32,332 bases of DNA from Sulfurimonas sp. (GTDB taxonomy: Bacteria; Campylobacterota; Campylobacteria; Campylobacterales; Sulfurimonadaceae). The notes beneath the pieces are model-generated. The model had not been told where the DNA came from. It searched no databases and saw only the letters and a list, made by a program, of their open reading frames with translations. Position numbers and translations under genes: made by a program. The first letter of the stretch is position 1. The number at the start of each line of letters is the position of its first letter. This document shows positions 1 through 8,988 of this stretch, piece after piece. The stretch is taken from NCBI GenBank assembly GCA_027068455.1, contig JAMOSN010000080.1, positions 1-32,332 of the forward strand, written 5' to 3'.

Positions 1-1
1 A

Positions 2-1498
2 AACAAAGAGTTTGCTGGTAAAGATCCATATGGTATTCCAATCCTTGATATGAAAAAATCACTTCACGGTCAGGTGGAGCTTGGACTTGGGCCACTGCAT
101 AACCAATATTCAAATGTTGATGGTGAGATCTATACTTCACTTTATGTTGATAGTCAAATTGTAAAATGGAACTATAAAACGCTTAAAGTTTTAGATAAAG
201 AGAATGTTCACTATAATGTTGGACACCTTTGTGGTATGGAGGGTAAATCTGCTGATCCTCAAGGAAAATATATTATCTCTTTAAACAAACTTGCAATTGA
301 CAGATTTGATCCAGTTGGACCATTACATCCACAAAATCACCAGTTGATCGATGTAAGCGGTAAAAAAATGGATCTTCTTGTTGATATGCCATTGCCACTT
401 GGTGAACCACACCAGGCTGTAGCTATTCGTGCTAGCAAATTGCATCCTGCAGTTCGTTATAAAATGGGTACAAACTCAAAAACTGGTAAACCACATGTTG
501 GTAAAACTTTAGCAGGTCAAGAGAGAATAGAGAGAAAAGGGAACAAAGTATTTGTTTATGCAACACTTGTTCGTTCACACATCAATCCAGAGAGAATCAC
601 TGTAAATAAAGGTGATGAGGTGACAATCTACCTTACAAACCTTGAACGTGCACAAGATGAGACTCATGGTTTTACAGTTGACCACTTTGATATTCATGCA
701 TCACTTGAACCAGGTGAAACAACAGAGTTGAAATTTAAAGCAGACATTGAAGGAGTTTTTCCTTACTATTGTACAGAATTCTGTTCTGCACTTCACTTAG
801 AGATGATGGGTTACTTAATGGTTAAAGACCCTAACAAAAAATATGTTAGTGCTCAAAAACTTAAAATGAAAACAATGTCTAAAGAGGAGCTTAAAGCTGA
901 GTATGACAAAACTGTTGCTGTAAATGCTGCAACTGATGCTGTTATTCAGTCTGTTGTGAAATTCTTAAAAGAGAATCATTATGAAAAATATCCAACAGTA
1001 AAAGCACTTGTTGAAGATGCACTAGATCAATATGGAAAAATTCCTGAACAGAAAAAACTCTCAGATAAAGCTGTAGCAGAGGGTGATTATGAAAAAGCTG
1101 TTCTATTTGAAAATATGATTTGGCAATATATGGTTAAAACTGCCGATGTTGGTATCAGAGCAAAAGATCTTCTTGTTAGAAAAGTTGCAACTCCACAATC
1201 TTCTGCAGCAGCTGCAGGTGAAAGAGCATTTGGAGAAGGTGGCTGTGGCGGATGTCATGTTATTGGTAAAGTTTCATCTGGTCCAGACTTAACAGGTGTA
1301 CTTATGAGACATGAAAATGCAGAAAAATGGGTGAAAGATTTTATTATGGATCCTGCATCTAAATATAAAGATCCGTATATTAAAAGTATGATTGATTATT
1401 TTAATCTTAAAATGCCTAATCAACATATGAGTGAAGAGGAAACAAAAAATATCATCGAATACCTCAAATGGGTCGATGAAAATGCAAACTTATTCTAA
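2..1498 (+). CDS. nosZ: Nitrous oxide reductase NosZ, clade II, 5'-truncated by window edge, with C-terminal cytochrome c domain
   Basis: Frame open from position 2 upstream of the listed ATG; CuA-type motif YYCTEFCSALHLEMMGYLMV; C-terminal CGGCH heme motif; followed by nos accessory genes. Confidence 0.96.
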   Translation, partial: NKEFAGKDPYGIPILDMKKSLHGQVELGLGPLHNQYSNVDGEIYTSLYVDSQIVKWNYKTLKVLDKENVHYNVGHLCGMEGKSADPQGKYIISLNKLAIDRFDPVGPLHPQNHQLIDVSGKKMDLLVDMPLPLGEPHQAVAIRASKLHPAVRYKMGTNSKTGKPHVGKTLAGQERIERKGNKVFVYATLVRSHINPERITVNKGDEVTIYLTNLERAQDETHGFTVDHFDIHASLEPGETTELKFKADIEGVFPYYCTEFCSALHLEMMGYLMVKDPNKKYVSAQKLKMKTMSKEELKAEYDKTVAVNAATDAVIQSVVKFLKENHYEKYPTVKALVEDALDQYGKIPEQKKLSDKAVAEGDYEKAVLFENMIWQYMVKTADVGIRAKDLLVRKVATPQSSAAAAGERAFGEGGCGGCHVIGKVSSGPDLTGVLMRHENAEKWVKDFIMDPASKYKDPYIKSMIDYFNLKMPNQHMSEEETKNIIEYLKWVDENANLF

Positions 1499-1524
1499 AA
1501 TAAGAGTAAGACTTCACCTTATTT

Positions 1525-1550
1525 AATGAGGGAGAATAATCTCCCTCATT
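1525..1550 (+). terminator. Strong hairpin (11-bp perfect stem, 4-nt loop) downstream of nosZ; terminator/attenuator or 3' stabilising structure
   Basis: AATGAGGGAGA-ATAA-TCTCCCTCATT read directly; only a weak T-rich tract follows. Confidence 0.65.
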
Positions 1551-1560
1551 CCCCATTATA

Positions 1561-1574
1561 TTGACATATATCAT
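1561..1574. promoter_or_regulatory. Candidate Crp/Fnr-family box upstream of nosB
   Basis: TTGAC-ATAT-ATCAT matches 8/10 of TTGAT-N4-ATCAA; intergenic, about 105 bp upstream of nosB ATG. Confidence 0.4.
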
Positions 1575-1677
1575 TAATTTTTCTAGAAGCTTTTGATACA
1601 ATAAGTTAAGTCTATAATTAACTTTATAATTAATTATAAAATAATAGATTTTATAAGAATTCATATAAGGAAATGCC

Positions 1678-2469
1678 ATGCACCCAAGTTTAATCAAAGC
1701 TAAAATTTTCGCTACTTTAGCACTGCTTATTTTAACTTTTGCATTTACGTTACCTATGATTGCATTTCATGGAACGTTAAATAAAATTGATGAAGGAAAG
1801 GCTGATGAGATCTCATCTTTTAGTAAAACGATCTGGAACCTTTACAATCAAGGTAGATATAAGAGTGTAACAACACCAAAAGAAGCACATAATGATTTAG
1901 ATAAAATGGTAGAGAGTGCCTCAGAGATAGGTGTGGCATCATTACCTATCTGGGCAGTATCACTTGAAGCGCCTAACTATCCGAAAGAGGCTTTTCCTCA
2001 AGGGATACCAGTTTATTTTCATTTTGATGGATACAGTGGTGAAGTGCATGAGATGAATACAATTAACCACTATGTAGGGATGGATCCTATGTGGGTTGGC
2101 GGTCATTTTGAGCGTGCCATTGGTATTTATGCACTTTTATTTCTCTCTTTAGGTATCATTCTTTTTATAGCATATGATAAAAAATATTTAAACTATATTA
2201 TGTTGATTCCAGCTGCACTGCCTCTTATCTTTATTGCAGACTACTCCTATTGGCTTTATTGGTTTGGGCATAATCTTCATGATTGGGGAGCCTTTAAAAT
2301 AAAACCTTTTATGCCAACTGTTTTTGGAGATGGAAAAATTGCACAATTTACAACACACTCTTATCCAACTATTGGTTTTTATATGCTTGTAGCTGTAAGT
2401 TTACTCAGTATTCTTGCATTTTTTGCAAAACAAAAAGCATTTAAAGAGATGGAAGCAGAGAAAAAGTAA
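1678..2469 (+). CDS. nosB: NosB-like integral membrane protein of clade II nos clusters
   Basis: Predicted multi-TM protein immediately between nosZ and nosD, as in clade II nos clusters. Confidence 0.75.
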   Translation: MHPSLIKAKIFATLALLILTFAFTLPMIAFHGTLNKIDEGKADEISSFSKTIWNLYNQGRYKSVTTPKEAHNDLDKMVESASEIGVASLPIWAVSLEAPNYPKEAFPQGIPVYFHFDGYSGEVHEMNTINHYVGMDPMWVGGHFERAIGIYALLFLSLGIILFIAYDKKYLNYIMLIPAALPLIFIADYSYWLYWFGHNLHDWGAFKIKPFMPTVFGDGKIAQFTTHSYPTIGFYMLVAVSLLSILAFFAKQKAFKEMEAEKK

Positions 2470-2470
2470 G

Positions 2471-3694
2471 ATGAAAATATTAGCACTTGCAACTTTATTG
2501 TTTTTCAATGTTATGGCACTTTGTGCTGATAATATACTGCAAGATGCTATTAACAGAGCACCACAGGGTTCTATTTTAAAACTTCCAGCAGGAGTTTATA
2601 AAGGTTCTGTTATTATTGATAAACCATTATCTATTATCGGTGAAGGTGAAGGTGTGATCATTGATGGAGAAAACAATGGCACAGTGATTAAAGTTTTAAG
2701 CTCCTTTGTGACGCTTAAAAATTTGAAAATCATTAACAGTGGTAACCAACACGAAACAATTGATGCAGCTATAACTATGAGCAATGCTTCTCAATGTGAA
2801 ATAAGTAACTGTATTATCGATGATTGCCTTTTTGGTATAGATTTACAAATGGTGCATAATTCAATCATTGCAAATAACTATATCAGCTCTAAAGATGTTG
2901 ATCTTGGTTTACGTGGAGATGGATTACGTTTATGGTATTCAAATGACAATATTATTAAGGGAAATTCTCTCGTAAAGTCACGTGATATGGTTGTTTGGTA
3001 CTCTCACGGAAATGAAATTATAGAGAACTATGGTAAAAACAACAGATACTCTTTACATTTTATGTATGCTGGAAAAAATCTTATAAAAAACAACAGGTAT
3101 GAGCTTAATTCTGTAGGTATATTTTTTATGTATTCACAAGATTCGATTGCAATAGGCAATATTGTCAAAAGCTCTCAGGGTGCAACAGGGATGGGAATAG
3201 GCTTAAAAGATGTTTCTAATTTTACCATTAAAGACAATACTGTTTTATACTGTGCGCAGGGAATTTATATAGACAGAAGTCCATTTGAACCAGATACACA
3301 TAACTGGATAGAGAACAATAAAATACTCTATAACTCAGAGGCAATGCATTTTCATTCACTAAGTGAAAATAATGTTATCAAAAATAATATTGTTGCGGGT
3401 AATATTGAAGATATAGTGAATGATTCAAGAGGTTCAAAAACCAATGAAAATGAGATAGCTTTGAATTACTGGGATAACTATGAAGGGTTTGACAGAGATC
3501 ATGATGGGATAGGTGATACACCACATAAGGTCTATCAGTATGCAGATCAGTTATGGATGTATGACTCTGATGTCAAGTTTTTTTATGGCTCGCCTGTGAT
3601 TTCATTACTTAATTTTCTGGCAAAGTTAGCACCGTTTACAAAACCACTTTTTTTAATGGAAGATGATAAACCACGAGTAAGTAAAATATTTTAA
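2471..3694 (+). CDS. nosD: NosD, periplasmic copper-binding / parallel beta-helix accessory protein
   Basis: Signal peptide MKILALATLLFFNVMALCA from ATG 2471 (listed start 2414 is inside the upstream CDS); right-handed beta-helix repeats with N-rich rungs; nos context. Confidence 0.93.
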   Translation: MKILALATLLFFNVMALCADNILQDAINRAPQGSILKLPAGVYKGSVIIDKPLSIIGEGEGVIIDGENNGTVIKVLSSFVTLKNLKIINSGNQHETIDAAITMSNASQCEISNCIIDDCLFGIDLQMVHNSIIANNYISSKDVDLGLRGDGLRLWYSNDNIIKGNSLVKSRDMVVWYSHGNEIIENYGKNNRYSLHFMYAGKNLIKNNRYELNSVGIFFMYSQDSIAIGNIVKSSQGATGMGIGLKDVSNFTIKDNTVLYCAQGIYIDRSPFEPDTHNWIENNKILYNSEAMHFHSLSENNVIKNNIVAGNIEDIVNDSRGSKTNENEIALNYWDNYEGFDRDHDGIGDTPHKVYQYADQLWMYDSDVKFFYGSPVISLLNFLAKLAPFTKPLFLMEDDKPRVSKIF

Positions 3695-3705
3695 AAGGGA
3701 AAAGT

Positions 3706-4446
3706 ATGGCAAAAAAAGTACAGACTGATAGACGAGAGTTTATAAAATACTCCACTTTGGGCATATTAGGATTAGTATTGGGTGGTGGTGTCGTTTTGAG
3801 CCCTTATGCATTGCATGCTGAAAATAGACTACGACCACCTGGAGCAGTTCCTGAAGATGAGTTCTTAGCATTGTGTATTAAGTGTGGACAGTGTTTGCAG
3901 GTTTGTCCTTACCACTCCATAGAACTTGCTGATATTGCTATGGGACATGGTGTTGGAACACCTTTCATTGATGCTACAAAACGGGGATGTTATGCGTGTA
4001 ATGCAGTTCCTTGTGTTTTAGCATGTCCAAGTGGTGCATTGGATCACAGTTGTGAAAAAGCAGAAGATATCCAAATGGGAATAGCTGTATTAGAGTTTCC
4101 AGATCAATGTTTGGCAATGAACAACACCCCAGTTCCTGATAATTATCTAGAACCGATGAAAGAGTTTACTAATTCGGTTCGTAATGTAACTGAACTGGAA
4201 TTACAGCTGCTTGATAGGATGAGTGGATATGAAGGAAAAGCGTGTACTTTATGTGCAGATATCTGCCCTATCCCGAACCCTTTAAGTGCTATCTCCATGG
4301 TACGAGACAGTAGTGGTGGTTCTAAACCAGAGATTTATGATGGATGTATTGGTTGTGGTGCTTGTGAAGAGATATGCCCAACACAGACACCTTCTATAGT
4401 TGTCAAACCTAGAATGACATACGAAGAGTATTATAATAAAGCATAG
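3706..4446 (+). CDS. nosG: NosG/NapG-like Tat-exported polyferredoxin
   Basis: Twin-arginine motif RREFIKY; several CxxCxxCxxxC ferredoxin clusters. Confidence 0.88.
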   Translation: MAKKVQTDRREFIKYSTLGILGLVLGGGVVLSPYALHAENRLRPPGAVPEDEFLALCIKCGQCLQVCPYHSIELADIAMGHGVGTPFIDATKRGCYACNAVPCVLACPSGALDHSCEKAEDIQMGIAVLEFPDQCLAMNNTPVPDNYLEPMKEFTNSVRNVTELELQLLDRMSGYEGKACTLCADICPIPNPLSAISMVRDSSGGSKPEIYDGCIGCGACEEICPTQTPSIVVKPRMTYEEYYNKA

Positions 4447-4449
4447 GAA

Positions 4450-5064
4450 ATGAAAATGAAGAGTTTATATTTTGGATTATCTTGTGTAATGATGATCGGT
4501 TTGAGTGCTTGTAGTGATACTTCAAAAGAACAATCACAAAATGAACATCAAACGCAAACAGTATCATCTACACCAAAAATAGAGATTGTGCAAAATAAAA
4601 ATGCACATGCTATTAAAGTGGAACAAAAGAGCAAAGATAAGACAGCGGGAAGTTCATATTATTATGATTATGGGCAAAAAAGTGAATATAATCAAAATGC
4701 ACAACCTGCAAATAAAGATGCATCGGTGCGTGTACGTCCAAGAACAGCAATAGATGCAAATATGAATGTCCGTTCCCCTTATGAGGAGGTTCAAATCTCT
4801 ATGCTTGTTCAGAAGTTGAGTAAAAACTTTATCATACGATGTTCCCCATGCCATAATGATTATGCCAATGGAATTATAGGTCCATCTCTTTTAGATAGAG
4901 ATGCAGATTTTATTTACGGAAAAATTCAAGATTTTAAAAGTGGTAAAAAATCAAACCCTTTGATGAGCGATCTAATCAATATGATGAGTGATGAAGAGAT
5001 AAAAAATATGGCAGATGAGATATACACGTTCAATAAAGCAATTAAACAGATGAGGAAAAGATAA
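4450..5064 (+). CDS. nosC1: NosC1-like monoheme cytochrome c, lipoprotein
   Basis: Lipobox LSAC; single CSPCH heme site; followed by second monoheme cytochrome. Confidence 0.8.
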   Translation: MKMKSLYFGLSCVMMIGLSACSDTSKEQSQNEHQTQTVSSTPKIEIVQNKNAHAIKVEQKSKDKTAGSSYYYDYGQKSEYNQNAQPANKDASVRVRPRTAIDANMNVRSPYEEVQISMLVQKLSKNFIIRCSPCHNDYANGIIGPSLLDRDADFIYGKIQDFKSGKKSNPLMSDLINMMSDEEIKNMADEIYTFNKAIKQMRKR

Positions 5065-5564
5065 TGAAAAATATAATTGTAGGAATTTTAACGCTGATTA
5101 TTTTTGGTTTAATGGGATGGACAGCGATGAATGGCGGTGCATACAATGGTGGTGAACATGGTAAGGTTATCGCTGATCTTGGAAATAGAGAAGCAGCACA
5201 AACTACTGTTGTTGAAGAGAAAAGTGATCGCGAAAAAGAAGCAGAAGAGTTAAATGCTCTACGTGAAAAAGCTGGTAATATCGGTAGTTTTAAAGTAAGT
5301 GATGCATATAAAAGCAAATGTGCTTCATGCCATGGTGTTGATGGTAGTGGAATGCAATATGGTAAAAAACTTATGGGACCAAAGCTTTTTGGACAAAGTG
5401 CAGATACAATCTATAAAAAACTTGATGATTTTAAATCAGGACGTAAAGAGAATATGATTATGAAAGGGTTGTTACTCCATATGTCAAAAGATGATTTGAA
5501 AAAATTTGCTGATGAGATAGGGGAGTTTCCTGCTCGTGCCCAAGCACTTAAAAACAACCAATAA
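5064..5564 (+). CDS. nosC2: NosC2-like monoheme cytochrome c
   Basis: N-terminal membrane anchor/signal; CASCHG heme site; nos context. Confidence 0.8.
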   Translation: MKNIIVGILTLIIFGLMGWTAMNGGAYNGGEHGKVIADLGNREAAQTTVVEEKSDREKEAEELNALREKAGNIGSFKVSDAYKSKCASCHGVDGSGMQYGKKLMGPKLFGQSADTIYKKLDDFKSGRKENMIMKGLLLHMSKDDLKKFADEIGEFPARAQALKNNQ

Positions 5565-5585
5565 AAGAGATTACAGGATAAAAAA

Positions 5586-6491
5586 ATGGATAAGTATAAC
5601 AATAGAGAGACGATAAAAAGAACAACATTTTGGTCAACCTTTTTTAATAAAACAAGAGATGGCAAAACAGTTTTTAGCTATCGTATGAAGCGGTGGATAT
5701 TAGTCATAGCAATTCATCTTCTTTTCTTTTTGTCTTTTGCTATTGATATACAGACACTTGAAGGTACGCTCAACGGTTCAAGATTTTTAGGCTTTCACCT
5801 TATTGATCCTTTTACAACCTTGGAGATGCTTATGGCTGAACATCATCTCCACATCAATATTATCATTGGTGTAAGTACCATTGTCATTTTTTATTTGCTT
5901 GTTGGAGGAAGAACATACTGTGCATGGGTATGCCCTTATGGTCTTTTATCAGAAGTTGGTGAGAAGTGGCATAATACACTTGTGAATAAAAAAATTATAA
6001 AAGACAGAAAGTTTGATCATCGTATCCGATATATTTTTTGGGCAATGTTTTTAATTTTATCAGCAACGAGTGGTTACCTTGTTTTTGAAACCATCAACGT
6101 TGTAGGTATCCTTTCTCGAGCCATTGCATATGGATGGTCATTAGCCCTTATTTGGGTTGTTATTGTATTTGCATTTGAAGTGTTTTTCTCTCGTCGTGCA
6201 TGGTGTACTTATATTTGTCCAATAGGAACAACATATGGTATGATAGGAAAAGTATCTGCTTTGCGTGTTGAATGGAATGATAATTGTGACCACTGTATGG
6301 TTTGTCACGATGTTTGTTTTGAAAATCAGGTTTTAGAGATTACAAAAGCGAAGTATGATAAACAAAGAGAAGAAGAGGGTATCACACGAGAATATATTAC
6401 AGGAGCAGACTGTACTTTATGTGGTCGTTGTATAGATGTATGTCATGAAGATGCTCTTAACTTTGACTTTAGATTAAAAAGTTTGGTGTAG
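5586..6491 (+). CDS. nosH: NosH/NapH-like membrane-bound ferredoxin-type protein
   Basis: Multi-TM with CAWVCPYG and CTYICPIG motifs plus ferredoxin-like CDHCMVCHDVC and CTLCGRCIDVC. Confidence 0.88.
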   Translation: MDKYNNRETIKRTTFWSTFFNKTRDGKTVFSYRMKRWILVIAIHLLFFLSFAIDIQTLEGTLNGSRFLGFHLIDPFTTLEMLMAEHHLHINIIIGVSTIVIFYLLVGGRTYCAWVCPYGLLSEVGEKWHNTLVNKKIIKDRKFDHRIRYIFWAMFLILSATSGYLVFETINVVGILSRAIAYGWSLALIWVVIVFAFEVFFSRRAWCTYICPIGTTYGMIGKVSALRVEWNDNCDHCMVCHDVCFENQVLEITKAKYDKQREEEGITREYITGADCTLCGRCIDVCHEDALNFDFRLKSLV

Positions 6492-6493
6492 GT

Positions 6494-7132
6494 ATGATAA
6501 AAGTAAACAATGTTACAAAAAAGTTTGGTTCGCATATCTCATTGGAAAATGTAAGTTGTGTGTTTGAAAAAAATGAAGCTATAGCGCTCATGGGTGCCAA
6601 TGGAGCAGGAAAAACTACACTTATTCGCTCGATTATGGGGTATTATCATCCAAATTCAGGGGAGGTACTTATTAATGGACTTAACCCTGCCAAAAATCGT
6701 GTTGAGGTGTTACAACATATCAGCTTTGTACCCCAGCTTCCCCCTCCCATTAAATTAAGTATAGAAGAGTTGATGCAGTATATCTCTGTAAGTGCAAATG
6801 TAGATAAAGAGCTTATTGTTCATTATGCAGATGAGATGAAACTGGATATTAAAGCAAATCTCAGTAAATCATTTTTTAAATTAAGTGGCGGGATGAAACA
6901 AAAACTTCTTATCGCAATCTCTTTGGCTAAAGATAGTGATATCATCATTTATGATGAGCCTACAGCAAACCTTGATCCAAAAGCTAGAGATGATTTTTAT
7001 CGACTGCTTAAACAAAATGAACAAGAGAAAGTGCTTCTTTTTGTTACCCATAGGTTAGAAGAGGTACAGGATCTTGTAAATCGTCAAATCTATATGGATC
7101 TTGGAAAAATAGTTTCGGATGAGAGGGTTTAG
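6494..7132 (+). CDS. nosF: NosF ABC transporter ATP-binding protein
   Basis: Walker A GANGAGKTT, LSGGMKQK signature, Walker B IIIYDEPTANLDP; adjacent to NosY. Confidence 0.9.
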   Translation: MIKVNNVTKKFGSHISLENVSCVFEKNEAIALMGANGAGKTTLIRSIMGYYHPNSGEVLINGLNPAKNRVEVLQHISFVPQLPPPIKLSIEELMQYISVSANVDKELIVHYADEMKLDIKANLSKSFFKLSGGMKQKLLIAISLAKDSDIIIYDEPTANLDPKARDDFYRLLKQNEQEKVLLFVTHRLEEVQDLVNRQIYMDLGKIVSDERV

Positions 7133-7960
7133 ATGAAAAATTTATATTTAATAGCTTATTTAGACCTAAAAGAATCGATTCGGGCAAAATGGTTTTTGGT
7201 TTACTCTTTGGTTTTTGGCGGGTTGATTGCTTTGTTTTTTATTGCAGGAGTTACAGAGTCACAGGTTATGGGATTTAGTGGACTGAGTCGTCTTCTTTTG
7301 ATGTATATTCAAATCACAATAGTGATTTTGCCTATTTTTATCCTTATTACAACTGTACGTTCCATTTCAGGTGACAGAGACAGCCATATCTTAGAGTATA
7401 TGCTCTCTTTTCCTATCTCATTAAAGCAGTATTATTGGGGAAAGATTATAGGTCGTTTTATTACAGTTTATCTACCAGTTATTTTTGCGATGGTGATTGC
7501 GGTTGTGTATGGAGCATTCAAAGGTGCTGAGATTCCATGGAATATTTTCTTTCTATATACAGGTCTTCTTTTTGCAATGAGTGCAACATTTTTGGGGATT
7601 GCTTTTTTTATCTCATCATTTGTAAAATCTTCTGAAGTAGCACTTGGTATTGCTTTTTTTATTTGGATTTTTTTGTTAGCATTTATCGATATTGCATTGA
7701 TTTCATTAATGATGCAGCAGCGTGTTGATGAGGGGATTATTATCTTTATCAGCTTGATGAACCCTATGGAGATTTTTCGTGTTGCGGCAATTTCACTGTT
7801 TGATCCTGAGTTGACGGTGATGGGTCCTGTGGCATTTTATATTTTAGATTCAGTTTCACAAACAACCTTTGTTCTGCTATCTATCGGGTATCCATTGCTC
7901 CTTGGTTTGTTGTTTGCGTTTTTTGGATATAAGATTTTTGAGAAAAAAGATTTGGTATAG
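7133..7960 (+). CDS. nosY: NosY ABC transporter permease
   Basis: ABC-2 type permease with ~6 TM segments directly after nosF. Confidence 0.9.
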   Translation: MKNLYLIAYLDLKESIRAKWFLVYSLVFGGLIALFFIAGVTESQVMGFSGLSRLLLMYIQITIVILPIFILITTVRSISGDRDSHILEYMLSFPISLKQYYWGKIIGRFITVYLPVIFAMVIAVVYGAFKGAEIPWNIFFLYTGLLFAMSATFLGIAFFISSFVKSSEVALGIAFFIWIFLLAFIDIALISLMMQQRVDEGIIIFISLMNPMEIFRVAAISLFDPELTVMGPVAFYILDSVSQTTFVLLSIGYPLLLGLLFAFFGYKIFEKKDLV

Positions 7961-7969
7961 GAGTTAAAA

Positions 7970-8440
7970 ATGAAAAAAATAGTTATCTTAATAGTACTTG
8001 TCTCTAGTATACTTTTTTCTTCAGAGATAAATTTTGATAAGAACACAACAGGATTAGTACGCCATATGAAGCTCTATAAATATCCAAAATGGGCTGCAAA
8101 GATAGAACTTACAAGTGGGGAGGAGATATATTTCATTTCACCTAAATCTATGTTTGAATTTTATTTTAGACCTGGTAAGTGGCCTGAATTTAATATCCAT
8201 AGTGAAAGTGATTTTAAAAATATTTACGTTACAGACTATGAAACTACACAAACTATAAAGGCAAAAGGGGCATTTTTTGTTTATGGAAGTGATGCAACAT
8301 CACCAGCAGGGGATGATTTGGTGCCTTTTGATTCGTATAAAACAGCAGAAGAGTTTGCCAAAGAACATAACGGAAAGCGAATTTTTGGTTTTAGAGAAGT
8401 AAGTCGTGGGCTTATTAATTGGCTTAACGACAGCCTATAG
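7970..8440 (+). CDS. NosL-like accessory protein, divergent (no cysteines)
   Basis: Signal peptide; pattern EEIYFISPKSMFEFYF...VTDYETTQTIKAKGAFFVYGSD resembles NosL; no Cys in the translation; directly after nosY. Confidence 0.7.
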   Translation: MKKIVILIVLVSSILFSSEINFDKNTTGLVRHMKLYKYPKWAAKIELTSGEEIYFISPKSMFEFYFRPGKWPEFNIHSESDFKNIYVTDYETTQTIKAKGAFFVYGSDATSPAGDDLVPFDSYKTAEEFAKEHNGKRIFGFREVSRGLINWLNDSL

Positions 8441-8446
8441 GAGGAT

Positions 8447-8974
8447 ATGATGACAAAACCGACACCGATAGATGAAGAGATACTATTAGATCCAAAACGC
8501 TATATAGTGAGTGAAACAGATGAAAAAGGTAAGATTACCTATGCCAATGATTATTTTCAAGAGGTATCGGGATATACAGAGGATGAACTTATAGGAAAGC
8601 CTCACTCAATTGTACGCCATCCCGATATGCCAAAGGTTGTTTTTAAACTGTTATGGCAAACAATAGGTGCTGGAAAAAATATTAATGCAGTGGTGAAAAA
8701 CTTAGCAAAAGATGGACGATATTACTGGATATTTACAGAGTTTGAGATACGTAAAGATACTGATACAGGAGAGATTATAGGGTATCATGCTTCTCGAAAA
8801 AAGATCTCGCGACATGTGATTGAAATTATAGCTGAGCTTTATGCAAAACTGCTTGAAATCGAAGAAAAAGATGGAGTAGATGCAAGTGAAAAGTATTTGG
8901 TATCATTTCTTAAAGACAAAGGTGATGATATAGAATTTGCTGACATTATGGAAGAGATACATAGATTTTACTAA
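8447..8974 (+). CDS. Stand-alone PAS-domain protein, Aer/CetB type (probable FAD redox sensor)
   Basis: NDYFQEVSGYTEDELIGKPHSIVRHPDMPK..W closely matches the E. coli Aer PAS domain; no transmembrane, HAMP, kinase or MCP module; RBS GGAGG. Confidence 0.85.
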   Translation: MMTKPTPIDEEILLDPKRYIVSETDEKGKITYANDYFQEVSGYTEDELIGKPHSIVRHPDMPKVVFKLLWQTIGAGKNINAVVKNLAKDGRYYWIFTEFEIRKDTDTGEIIGYHASRKKISRHVIEIIAELYAKLLEIEEKDGVDASEKYLVSFLKDKGDDIEFADIMEEIHRFY

Positions 8975-8988
8975 TCTTCCATAGTGCT

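Noticed and set aside
1464-1697. 77-aa minus-strand ORF across the nosZ-nosB intergenic region
   Set aside because: Overlaps both flanking CDS, no RBS or family resemblance, and includes the hairpin and palindrome
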